From assembly GCF_900106525.1 (NCBI RefSeq), contig NZ_FNOG01000007.1:41534-105533 (forward strand): a stretch of 64,000 nt of DNA, read 5' to 3'. The number at the start of each line of letters is the position of its first letter. The stretch's first letter is position 1. Origin of the DNA: Lysobacter enzymogenes. Its GTDB lineage: Bacteria; Pseudomonadota; Gammaproteobacteria; Xanthomonadales; Xanthomonadaceae. Below, piece after piece: positions 43,184 through 52,500 of this stretch. Both the position numbers and the translations under genes were made by a program. Below the pieces are notes generated by a model. That model did no database searches. It was not told the DNA's origin and saw only the letters and a program-made list of their open reading frames with translations.

Positions 43184-45355
43184 GTGAGCTTTCCCGACAT
43201 GCCCGCCGCAATCACCTCTCCGACCCTCTCCGCCATCTCGCTGTCGATCCGCACCGCCCTGTTCGGCTTGCCGCTGGGCCTGGCGATGTACGCGCCGCAC
43301 GCCGCCGCCGAGCAACCGGCCGGCCACGCCCCCAGCGCGACCACGCTCGACCGCATCGAAGTGCTGGGCGAACGCGGCGCCTATCAGGTTCCGCGCACCG
43401 GCACCGCGATGAAGACCGACACCGCCCTGCTGGATACGCCGCAGTCGGTCACCATCGTCACCGACAAGCTGATCCGCGATCAGGCGATGCAGTCGATGGC
43501 CGATGTGGTGCGTTACGTCCCGGGCGTGCAGATGGCGCAGGGCGAGGGCCACCGCGACGCGCCGATCCTGCGCGGCAACACCAGTACCGCCGACTTCTTC
43601 GTCAACGGCGTGCGCGACGACGTCCAGTACTACCGCGACCTGTACAACATCGAGCGGGTCGAAGTGCTCAAGGGCCCGAGCGGCATGATCTTCGGCCGCG
43701 GCGGCTCCGGCGGCCTGATCAACCGCGTCACCAAGCAGGCCAACTGGACCGACCAGGCCGAAATCGCCGCGACGATCGGCTCGTGGGACCAGCGCCGCGT
43801 CGTCGGCGATTTCAACCGCGCGCTCAGCGACACCGCGGCGTTCCGCGTCACCGGCATGTACGAGGATTCGGAAAGCTATCGCGACGAAGTCGAACTCAAG
43901 CGCTGGGCGATCAACCCGACCCTGAGCTTCCGCGCCAACGACGCCACCACCTTCGCCTTCGGCTACGAGCACTTCGAGGACGACCGCGTCACCGATCGCG
44001 GCGTGCCCTCGCTGCTGCCGGTGCGCGGCGCGCCGCTGCGCACCGACGCCTCGACCTTCTTCGGCAACGCCGCCCTGAGCCCGACCTGGGCGCGGGTCGA
44101 CGCGCTCACCGCGACCATCGCCCACGACTTCGGCAACGGCGCGCGCATCGTCAATCAGACCCGTTACGCCGACTACGACAAGTTCTATCAAAACGTGTTT
44201 CCCGGCGCCTACACCGCCGGCAACGGCCGGGTGGCGATTTCGGCGTACAACAATCTGACCACACGCAAGAACCTGCTCAACCAGACCGACCTGACCTTCA
44301 AGCTGGAGGCCGGCGCGGTCAAGCACGAGCTGCTGATCGGCGCGGAATTCGCCCGCCAGACGACCGACAATTTCCGCGAAACCGGCTATTTCCCGGCGGT
44401 CGGCGCCAACGCCACCGCGGCGTTCGTGACCTTGCCCAACACGATCTACACCGGGCCGGTCGCGTTCCGCCAATCGGTGTCCGACGCCGACAACCACAGC
44501 GTCGCCAAGAGCGCGGCGATCTACGTCCAGGACCAGATCGAGTTCTCGCCGCAATGGCAGGCCGTACTCGGCGTGCGCTTCGACCGCTTCGACGCCGACC
44601 TGCGCAACAACCGCAACGGCACCTCGCTGTCGAGCTCGGACGATCTGGTTTCGCCGCGCGCCGGCTTGATCTACAAGCCGCGCGAGAATATCTCGATCTA
44701 CGCCAGCCACAGCCTGGCTTACGTGCCGCGCGCCGGCGAGCAGTTGGCTTCGCTGACGCCGAGCAACCGCAACCTGGATCCGGAGAAGTTCACCAACGAC
44801 GAGATCGGCGTGAAGTGGGATCTCGCCTCCGGCGTCGCCGCCAGCCTCGCGGTCTATCAGCTCGACCGCACCAACGTGGCGATCGTGGACCCGAACAACC
44901 CCGCGCAGTCGCTGCTGGTCGACGGCCAGCGCGTGCGCGGCGTGGAGCTGGAAGCTTCCGGCCGGATCACCGAGGCCTGGCAGATCATGGGCGGCTACGC
45001 CTACCAGGACAGCGAAGTGCAGACGCCGGGCGCGCAGGACGGCAATCGCCTGGGCCAGGTGCCGAAGAGCTCGTTCTCGCTGTGGAACCGCTACGACTTC
45101 AACCCGAACTGGGGCGTCGGGCTCGGCGTGATTCATCAAAGCGAGGTCTACGTGGCCACCGACAACGCGGTCAAGCTGCCCAGCTTCACCCGCGTGGACG
45201 CGGCGGCGTTCTACAACGTCAACGACAAGCTGCGCATGCAGCTCAACGTCGAGAACCTGTTCGACGAGGACTACTACGCCTCTGCGCACAGCAACAACAA
45301 CCTGCTGCCGGGCTCGCCGCGGGCGGTACGGTTGGGGCTGAGCTACCGGTTCTGA
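43184..45355 (+). CDS. TonB-dependent siderophore receptor (catecholate/Fiu-type)
   Basis: A 723-residue receptor. A signal peptide ends near APHAAAEQ, with LDRIEVLGERG as the probable TonB-box. The plug has DTPQSVTIVTDKLIRDQ, MADVVRYVPGV, RGNTSTADFFVNGVRDDVQY, VEVLKGPSGMIFGRGGSGG; the barrel ends GLSYRF. The NTSTADFFVNGVRDDVQYYRD plug region, abbreviated here, is typical of Fiu/catecholate receptors. It imports ferric siderophore with TonB-ExbBD. The start is GTG at 43184; an ATG 15 nt downstream is a realistic alternative. A Fur box lies just upstream. It is divergent from a two-component operon. Confidence 0.92.
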   Translation: MSFPDMPAAITSPTLSAISLSIRTALFGLPLGLAMYAPHAAAEQPAGHAPSATTLDRIEVLGERGAYQVPRTGTAMKTDTALLDTPQSVTIVTDKLIRDQAMQSMADVVRYVPGVQMAQGEGHRDAPILRGNTSTADFFVNGVRDDVQYYRDLYNIERVEVLKGPSGMIFGRGGSGGLINRVTKQANWTDQAEIAATIGSWDQRRVVGDFNRALSDTAAFRVTGMYEDSESYRDEVELKRWAINPTLSFRANDATTFAFGYEHFEDDRVTDRGVPSLLPVRGAPLRTDASTFFGNAALSPTWARVDALTATIAHDFGNGARIVNQTRYADYDKFYQNVFPGAYTAGNGRVAISAYNNLTTRKNLLNQTDLTFKLEAGAVKHELLIGAEFARQTTDNFRETGYFPAVGANATAAFVTLPNTIYTGPVAFRQSVSDADNHSVAKSAAIYVQDQIEFSPQWQAVLGVRFDRFDADLRNNRNGTSLSSSDDLVSPRAGLIYKPRENISIYASHSLAYVPRAGEQLASLTPSNRNLDPEKFTNDEIGVKWDLASGVAASLAVYQLDRTNVAIVDPNNPAQSLLVDGQRVRGVELEASGRITEAWQIMGGYAYQDSEVQTPGAQDGNRLGQVPKSSFSLWNRYDFNPNWGVGLGVIHQSEVYVATDNAVKLPSFTRVDAAAFYNVNDKLRMQLNVENLFDEDYYASAHSNNNLLPGSPRAVRLGLSYRF

Positions 45356-45972
45356 TCGGAGCGGGTTTTGATCGAAACGGAAGGCCGGCGCCGGATGTCG
45401 GTGCCGGCCGGCCACGCTGGGCGCCCCGGGGTTTCCGGGCGCCCGAGCGGCGACGACCCGGCGCGGCCGGCGGCCGCCGCGATCCCGGCCGGGAACTTCG
45501 GCGTCCCGATTGCGGTCTCAATGGGGCCCGCGATCCTGGCCGTCTGCCCTGATTCACGGGGCGCTACACCGCTCCCGTTTGCAGCGGTTAAGCCGGTTCC
45601 AACGCCGGCAAACCCGCTACGTAGCCTGCACGTTCGCCGCTTTTGGCTGCCGCCGCGTCTAGTGGTCGCGGTGCCGGCTTCCCGGCGTCGAATTCCTGTC
45701 GAGAGCAGGTAATAGCGTCAGCGGCCGCGGTTTCTGCCCAACCTGCTGATCAGAATCAGCTTCCTCTGGGCATCGTTGCTGTTTTTCGCGGAAGACTGAT
45801 CCGCTGCTGACATGGCTAAAGGCCGGCATCCCGTGCACTGACACAGATAATGGGCAGAAGCGTCCTGCCGAAGCGGGAGCAGCGGGGGATTGGCCAAGGC
45901 CGATGCTGTCGCATCGCCTGAGAAGGCTAGGGCAGAGCATCATGGCACCCCGCCAGCCATGGAATAGCCTGC
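45356..45972. other. Gene-poor junction between core region and accessory island
   Basis: About 617 bp with no convincing gene. Just after the receptor stop, GGCCGGCGCCG and CGGTGCCGGCC (45383-45409) form a strong hairpin without a T-tract, probably the receptor's terminator. Composition changes gradually from about 45600 onward toward the lower GC of the island. No integrase, tRNA or direct-repeat attachment site was found here. Confidence 0.5.
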
Positions 45973-46593
45973 TTGCACACGACGACGCCTCCCGAGATAA
46001 CACCTGCGGTCCGACGACTTGTTGAGAAGGTGAGCAGGAGCGGTCAAGGCGTGTACTTGGCGGTGAAGCCTGATCCCGAGGCCATTGTCAACGAATGCTT
46101 TCCGAATGTTGAGGCGAAGATCGCGCGTGCCGGAGGGAGCATGCTATGCGGCTGGCAACTCTGGGAATGGCCGCATGTTCTGGTCGAAGCAGAGTTTCAC
46201 GCAGTCTGGCTATCTCCAGAGGGCGAGATGGTCGACATCACACCCAAACCGCACGGCGAAACTCGGATCCTCTTCGTGCCCGACGAGCGGCGCCGCTATG
46301 ACGGTATGGTGGTCGACAACGTGCGCATGCCGCTGCGCGACGACCAGGTGATTCGACACTTCATCCGTGTATCGGAAGCAATCGTGCGTGTGATGAACCG
46401 AGGGGAGCGGGCTTCCCAGTACGGCCATGTCAGCGTGCCTGCACATGAGATCGAGCCGCTGCTGCAGGTTCAGAACCTTCTAGGGCAATCCTTGGGATTG
46501 GGATTACGCGATCACGACCCCTGCCTGTGTCGCAGCGGAGGCAAGTACAAACGTTGCCATGGGCGTCGTCTCGAACTCATGTTTGGCCTCTGA
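45973..46593 (+). CDS. SEC-C motif protein of unknown function
   Basis: A 206-residue protein ending in a SEC-C zinc-binding motif (DPCLCRSGGKYKRCHG). This motif is also found at the end of SecA and on many small proteins, some in mobile or defence loci. The body (about 20-165) has a conserved-looking aromatic core (CGWQLWEWPHVLVEAEFHAVW; here CGWQLWEWP and EAEFHAVW), and DDQVIRHFIRVSEAI. The start is uncertain: the longest frame opens at a TTG (45973) with no ATG until residue 57, but the sequence looks coding from about residue 10. It is the first gene with island-type codon use. Confidence 0.65.
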   Translation: MHTTTPPEITPAVRRLVEKVSRSGQGVYLAVKPDPEAIVNECFPNVEAKIARAGGSMLCGWQLWEWPHVLVEAEFHAVWLSPEGEMVDITPKPHGETRILFVPDERRRYDGMVVDNVRMPLRDDQVIRHFIRVSEAIVRVMNRGERASQYGHVSVPAHEIEPLLQVQNLLGQSLGLGLRDHDPCLCRSGGKYKRCHGRRLELMFGL

Positions 46594-46799
46594 ATGCTCG
46601 CGTATAGAGCTTCGTAAGGTTGTTAGATACTGTTGTGCACGTACTTATCTCCGATACCGGCCAGCGCTTGATTGGCCATCGATCAGCGTGCCTCATTAAG
46701 ACGGCGTGGCGCACCCACCGCAGCTTTAGAATTTCGCTAAGGGGCGGTGGCCGCGGCCAAGCCCCTTAGTGCGCACTTCAGTCTCGCGATCCCATAGCG

Positions 46800-47147
46800 T
46801 TACTCGTAGTGGCGATGGTTGACGTTATCGCCGCAGGCATAGCAACGCCGATAGGCGCCGCCGCGACTGGCATAGCCGGCGCGTTCGTAACCTAGTGGTC
46901 CGTCGCAGCGCGGGCAGTTTGGTCCTTTGCCGCGCTGCCACTGCCACAATCTGTATATGGGGGCTAGCAAAAGCCAGAGCGACGCTACCAATGCCAGCAG
47001 TGGAATCCACCGCCCAACGACCATCAGCTCGGCAAGTAGCGGGGTCGCCTGCCAATGTGAAAGGATGGCCATCGTTAGCATGGCCACCAGCAGGGCGACG
47101 GCGGCGGGGCCGAAGGCTCGAACCATTACCCAGTTCCAACGATCCAT
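46800..47147 (-). CDS. Small membrane protein with C-terminal zinc ribbon
   Basis: A 115-residue protein with two membrane helices (AAVALLVAMLTMAILSHW and WIPLLALVASLWLLLAPIY) followed by a cytoplasmic zinc ribbon with paired cysteines (NCPRCDGPLGYE and YRRCYACGDN). No family name can be given. The start ATG at 47147 has GGAGAG 3-8 nt upstream; a longer frame (47165) adds six residues. It is divergent from the OLD-family gene over 150 bp. The island gene-free interval 46594-46799 before it shows nothing recognisable. Confidence 0.65.
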   Translation of the reverse strand: MDRWNWVMVRAFGPAAVALLVAMLTMAILSHWQATPLLAELMVVGRWIPLLALVASLWLLLAPIYRLWQWQRGKGPNCPRCDGPLGYERAGYASRGGAYRRCYACGDNVNHRHYE

Positions 47148-47297
47148 AATCTCTCCGTGGCCCAAAAGTAGGATTTGATCATTCCCCCGGACGATCTCAC
47201 AGGAAGAGATCCAGTTGCTATTGAATCGGACCCGTGACCGCCCTTACCTTGGAACTCCGTAGGGGAAGTAACAACCGATTGCCAACAAGGGGGGAGC

Positions 47298-49259
47298 ATG
47301 GAGCTGATCAGGGCGCGGGTGCGCAATTTCCGCTCAGCCGAGGACACCGGCTGGTTCGATATCGGGCAGCTCACCTGCCTCGTCGGCAAGAATGAGGCGG
47401 GCAAGACTGCCGTGCTTTCTGCCCTCCATGGCATCAATCCAACTGCTGACTTTAGCTACGACAAAATCCGTGACTACCCGCGCCGGCACCTCGTTCGATA
47501 CAAGGAGAGGCATGGAGATGGCGAGGCTCGTGTCGCTGCTACCGTGTGGAAGCTCTCTGAGGCTGAAAAGCTTGTTGTAGAGAATGTGCTTGGCGAGGGG
47601 AGTTTGACCTCCGACACTATTGAGATCGAAAGCGAATACGAAAGCACAACCAACTACTGGACGATCGGAATTAATGAGCTAGTAGTGGCGAAGCACCTGC
47701 TCGCCAAGCACGGAGTGGTGGGGGAGGAGCTAACGAAATTTGAAGAAATTTCGTTCGACAAGTTCGTTACGGAAATCGATAGTACAGAAGGGGCGTCCGA
47801 GGCTCTACTGGCGGTAAAGGAGGAAATTGCTTCCTACCGAAAAGGTCGGACCACGCTTAAGGCAATCGACCTGCTGAGCGTGAAGGTGCCGAAGTTTTTT
47901 TATACATCTCACTATGACCGTATGTCAGGCGAGATCTCCATCGTAAAGCTTCAAGACGACAAGCAGCACGGCCGGCCGATGTCGCCAGGAGACCAGATTT
48001 TTCTGGACTTCTTGGAGTACGCCGGAACATCAATCGAGGAGTTGAAAGCGAGTACACGCTTGGAGGATCTGAAAGCCAAGTGTCAAGGGGCATCGAACGA
48101 TATTACCGACGAAATTTTCGAGTTCTGGAGTCAGAACGATGCGCTCGCGGTAAATATCGAGCTTGCTCAGGGATTGAGGGACGACCCACCGCCGTTCAAC
48201 TCGGGGACTGTAGCCAAGATTCGCATCAACAACTCGAACCACAAAGTGGATGTTCCGCTCTCCGAGCGGAGTGCGGGTTTCGTGTGGTTCTTCTCTTTCC
48301 TTGCTCAGTTCAAGCAAATGCGAAAGAAGGCGCCGAATGCCGTCATTCTTCTCGATGAGCCAGGCCTTACTTTGCATGGTAAGGCGCAGGCTGATCTGCT
48401 CCGCTACATCATCGAGAGACTTCTCCCTCAACACCAAGTTATCTATAGCACGCATTCGCCGTTCATGGTTCCGGTTGATCGGCTTGAGGACGTGCGTGTT
48501 GTTGAAGATGTTGTAGAACGAGATGAGCGCAACCGGCCTGTCGTCAAAGGAACTAAGGTTTCCGCCGATGTGCTCACGGTCGATAAGGACACTCTGTTTC
48601 CGCTGCAGGCCCATCTTGGGTACGAAGTAACGCAGTCACTTTTCGTTGGTGCGAATACGTTATTAGTTGAAGGTCCCTCGGACATTCTGTACCTGCAAGT
48701 GGCGTCTCATGCCCTGAAGGCCCGAAAGCGTGAAGGGCTGGATTCGCGTTGGACGATGTGCCCCTCCGGTGGCATTGATAAGGTGCAGTCGTTTGCATCT
48801 CTCTTTGCTGGGAAGGGGGTCAACATTGCCGCCCTATGCGACTACGGCAATGGCGACAAGAGCAAGGTGCAGCGCCTTCGTACTTCGCAAATCTTGAAGT
48901 CCGAGGGCATCCTCGTGGCGACCGATTTCACGGGAAAGGATGAAAGCGACATTGAGGACTTCTTCAGTCCCAGGCTATTTGCAGAAATCGTCAACGGCGC
49001 GTATGGCTTGAAGGGTAAGGGTGCGATCAAAGCGGATGCGTTTACGCAGGACGGCGCATTGGTGAGGCAAGTCAAGCAGACAGAGGCTCTGTTCAATTTG
49101 ATGGATGCCTCCGTTCCAGCGTTTGATCATTTCACGCCTGCATCTTGGCTGCTCAACAACCAAGACTTGCTGTCGAAAGACAGCCAGGAAGTGAACGAAT
49201 CGCTTGATCGTTTCGAGCGGGCTTTCAAGGCGGTCAACGCGCTGCTACCAGCGAAATAG
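47298..49259 (+). CDS. OLD-family ATPase/Toprim endonuclease
   Basis: A 653-residue protein joining an SMC/ABC-like ATPase to a Toprim nuclease. Walker A is GKNEAGKT at 30-37, Walker B is VILLDEPG near 347-354, and THSPF is the switch His region. The Toprim part has LLVEGPSDILYL (Glu near 458), DYGNGD near 515 and DESDIEDFF near 550. OLD proteins cut DNA and act in anti-phage defence (P2 Old; Gabija GajA; PARIS AriA). No UvrD-like partner (GajB) follows, so it looks like a class 1 stand-alone or part of a larger island. The start ATG follows GGGGGAGC. Codon use is much less GC-biased than in the core genes. Confidence 0.87.
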   Translation: MELIRARVRNFRSAEDTGWFDIGQLTCLVGKNEAGKTAVLSALHGINPTADFSYDKIRDYPRRHLVRYKERHGDGEARVAATVWKLSEAEKLVVENVLGEGSLTSDTIEIESEYESTTNYWTIGINELVVAKHLLAKHGVVGEELTKFEEISFDKFVTEIDSTEGASEALLAVKEEIASYRKGRTTLKAIDLLSVKVPKFFYTSHYDRMSGEISIVKLQDDKQHGRPMSPGDQIFLDFLEYAGTSIEELKASTRLEDLKAKCQGASNDITDEIFEFWSQNDALAVNIELAQGLRDDPPPFNSGTVAKIRINNSNHKVDVPLSERSAGFVWFFSFLAQFKQMRKKAPNAVILLDEPGLTLHGKAQADLLRYIIERLLPQHQVIYSTHSPFMVPVDRLEDVRVVEDVVERDERNRPVVKGTKVSADVLTVDKDTLFPLQAHLGYEVTQSLFVGANTLLVEGPSDILYLQVASHALKARKREGLDSRWTMCPSGGIDKVQSFASLFAGKGVNIAALCDYGNGDKSKVQRLRTSQILKSEGILVATDFTGKDESDIEDFFSPRLFAEIVNGAYGLKGKGAIKADAFTQDGALVRQVKQTEALFNLMDASVPAFDHFTPASWLLNNQDLLSKDSQEVNESLDRFERAFKAVNALLPAK

Positions 49260-49544
49260 CCCGCAGCCGGCTGCCGACTGTCCACGGCCGCACCCACGTC
49301 ATCGTAAGGGCGGAGTCGGTCTGAGCCGAGAGCGGCGGAACATGGGAAGTGCCAGCGTATGGGCCAAGCCGCTGCGAACGAAACCTCGATCACTTCATAA
49401 GCGACACAGATCGTCAGGGAAGTCGTTTCGCCAATTAGTTAGGCGGCGGCTCCGGGCAAGAGATAGCGATTACCACCGCGGCCGCCGACATCCGGCCGTG
49501 TTTGGTCTAAGAGCTTCGGGTGTCAATGGCCGATAGGTGCGGCA

Positions 49545-52500
49545 TTGAGCGATTTCTTTGTCGAGCTGGACCGGACTTTCCATCTGAGCGTCGCGAACGG
49601 CGCGAAGAGCGACGACATCGACCTGACCCAGCCGTTTGGTCAGCGCGGCCAGATGTCTTGGAGCGACCTGCTCGCCCGGCCGCGCGTTGTCATCCTGTCC
49701 GGCGGAGGCTCCGGCAAGACCGTCGAGATTCGCCATCGAGCTAAGCTGCTGCACGCCGAGGGCCAGTCAGCCTTCTTCCTGCGAATCGAGCATGTCTGCA
49801 ACGATTTTGCCGGCGCATTCGACAAGGCCGCCGGCAACCATGAGCAGTTCCTCGAGTGGGTCAAGTCCGGAGACGAAGGCTGGGTGTTCCTGGACTCGGT
49901 CGACGAGGCGCGGCTGAAGAGTCCGAAAGAGTTCGAGCAGGCGATCAGCTACATCGGCCGCATGCTCGAGCCAGTCCTGCAACGGGCACACATTCTCGTC
50001 ACCGGACGGGAAGCCGCTTGGCGGGCCCGTACGGATCGCGAGCTAATTCGTACGCATCTCCCCTACGAGTCGTCGACACCAGTAGTCACCTCTGATCCTG
50101 CCGAAGAACCACCGGCGCCGAAAGATAACGATTCCGAGCTGGAGGGGGCCAGCATCGACTGGCAAGTCGATGATCTCGATGCTGAGGATGACGACGGGCC
50201 CGAAGAGCCGACAAACAAGAAGAAGGATGAACCACCGGAAGCGGAGCCGAACGCAGTGCTGCTCGTCGGTTTCGATACCTTGAATGAGAAGCAGGTCGAG
50301 ACCTTCGCGCGTGCCAAGAAAGTCGCCGACGTAGCGAGCTTCCTGGAGGCCGTCACACGTAAGGAAGCGCAGTCTGAAACCGCCCGTCCGTTGGATCTGG
50401 AGGGGCTTGTCGACTACTGGAATGCGAACGGGCGCATCGGCAGCCAGTTCGAGCTCACTGAAGTCAGCATTGTTCGACGTCTATCCGAAGTCGATCCGGA
50501 TCGCGCAGAAGCCACCACGCTGAGCCGCGAACAGTTACGTCAAGCGGCACGCACGCTTGCGGCAGCAAACATGTTGATGCAGACACCGGAGATCCGACTA
50601 CTGGACGCCCCGGCCGAGCTGCATGGTGTTGAGCCGGGCGACCTGCTTAATTGGTCGGAAAAGGACATTCGCACGCTATTGCTGCGGCCGCTTTTCGTTG
50701 CAAGTCAGTTCGGCGCCGTTCGCATCTACGTGCAGAAGGCCCGAGAGTTTTTGACCGCCGAATGGTTGCACCGTCGTCTCGTCGACCACGCGTCCCGTAG
50801 CCGAATCGAAGCGCTCTTCTTCCAGGTTCAGTATGGTCGGGAAGTAGTGGTGCCGGCGATGCGTGGCGTTTTGCCGTGGTTGGCCTTGCTCGATCCCGAC
50901 GTGCTCGCGCGGGTGCGCCGCGTGGCGCCCGAGGTCATGTTCGAAGGCGGCGATCCGAGCCGTCTTCCGCTCGAGATGCGCCGCGAGTTGCTCAGCAAGG
51001 CGTGCGGCCAGTTGGCGGGCGCTTCGGGGCACGGTTCGCTGACTGACTTCCAGGCCGTACAGCGATTCGCGGCGCCCGATCTGGCCGATCACACTAAGGC
51101 GCTTCTGGCTATCCATCACAACGACGACGAAGTCGTCTATTTCTTAATGCGAATGGTCTGGCAGGGTGAGATTGCGGGAGCGCTCGACGAAGCTAAGCAG
51201 GTCGCGAGCCGCGCCAGCGATTTCAACGTGCGCCTCATCGCGTTACGTGCAGTCGCCGCGCTGGGGACGGATGCTGATCGCAAGACGGTTCGCGTGGCCC
51301 TGTTGGACGACGCCACGCCACCGGAGCGGGGGTGGGTTGCCGAGGTCGTCAAATCACTACCCCGCGATGCCGACGGCGTCGCTTGGCTGCTGCAAGCCTG
51401 CATTGGCGCCAAGCGCGAAGAGCGCTACAGCATCGATCCTCTCGCCGACGCCGTTGAGACCTACGTCGCTGAGCTGCCCCTGGCTCTGCTGCCACTTCTC
51501 GTCACGGGACTTGAGAGACTGCTGGAGCTGGCCGCGGACCACGACAACGACGATGGGGGCCATCGTCGCCGACCGAACGACTGGTTGATGAGCACAGCAA
51601 TCATAGTGCTGGATCGACTCGTCCAGGCGAAGGACACCGCCACGTTGCAGGCACCGGCGATGGCTTTGCTGCGTCGGATTCCAGTGGCCGTGCGGTTTGG
51701 CGACAACGAGGATCGTGAGGACAGCACGCGCTTGGCGGAACACGTGAGTGCGTGGGAGACGCTCAATCGCGCCCTGTTCTGGCAGGACGTGGAAGAAACG
51801 CGTGCGCATCGGCTGAAGAAGTCGGGCGAACCGCTGGTTGACATCTGGAGAGTCGGCATGTTCGGGCGCTACTGGCGCCTGACTGTCGACGATTTCGAGT
51901 ACATCCTCAAGGAAATCGGTACGCGACCACTTCTCGATGATCGCTTAGTCGCGTTATCGGCCGCACATAGCTTGTATCGCGAGAACGGTCGCCCGTCGAC
52001 CTGGCGTCAACGTTTGCGCCGACGTGCCAACGGAGTGCCTGAGCTCCAGGCGGCGCTCGCAGCACTGCTGGGACCGCTATCCGATCAGTTCAAGAAGTGG
52101 CGGCGGCAAGAGGCGCGAAGGAAGCAGCGCTCTGCGCGGGCCGCAGAAAAGCGTGAGGAAAATCGGGCGGGGTGGCGCAAGCATTTGATGGCGAATCTTG
52201 ATTCACTTCGCACACCTTTCCCGGGCGGCGGTGTCCGCAAAAATCAGCACTATCTTTCGACACGGATGCGTGAGTTCGACAAGAATTCGTCACGGTGGGC
52301 CGATGGCAGGTGGAGGTCGCTGATCCCAGAATTCGGCCACGACGTGGCCAGGGCATTCCGTGACGGTGCCGTCGCGTTCTGGCGAACAAACACGCCGGAG
52401 CTGCTTTCGACGGGCGCAGCTCCCAACAATACGCCGTTGACGACAGTATTCGGCTTGATTGGCTTGCTGTTCGACTCACGGGAGACGTCCAATTGGGCGG

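Noticed and set aside
43178-45415. 745-codon minus-strand frame across the siderophore receptor
   Set aside because: Antisense shadow; receptor plug and barrel motifs on the plus strand are decisive.
45356-45972. tRNA or attachment site at the island edge
   Set aside because: No cloverleaf and no matching direct repeat at the other edge could be seen by eye.
45659-46003. 114-codon minus-strand frame in the island junction
   Set aside because: No ribosome site, no motif, overlaps the SEC-C gene start; probably non-coding.
47298-49259. Complete Gabija system
   Set aside because: The OLD-type protein could be a GajA, but no UvrD-like helicase (GajB) follows; the next gene is a NACHT-like NTPase.
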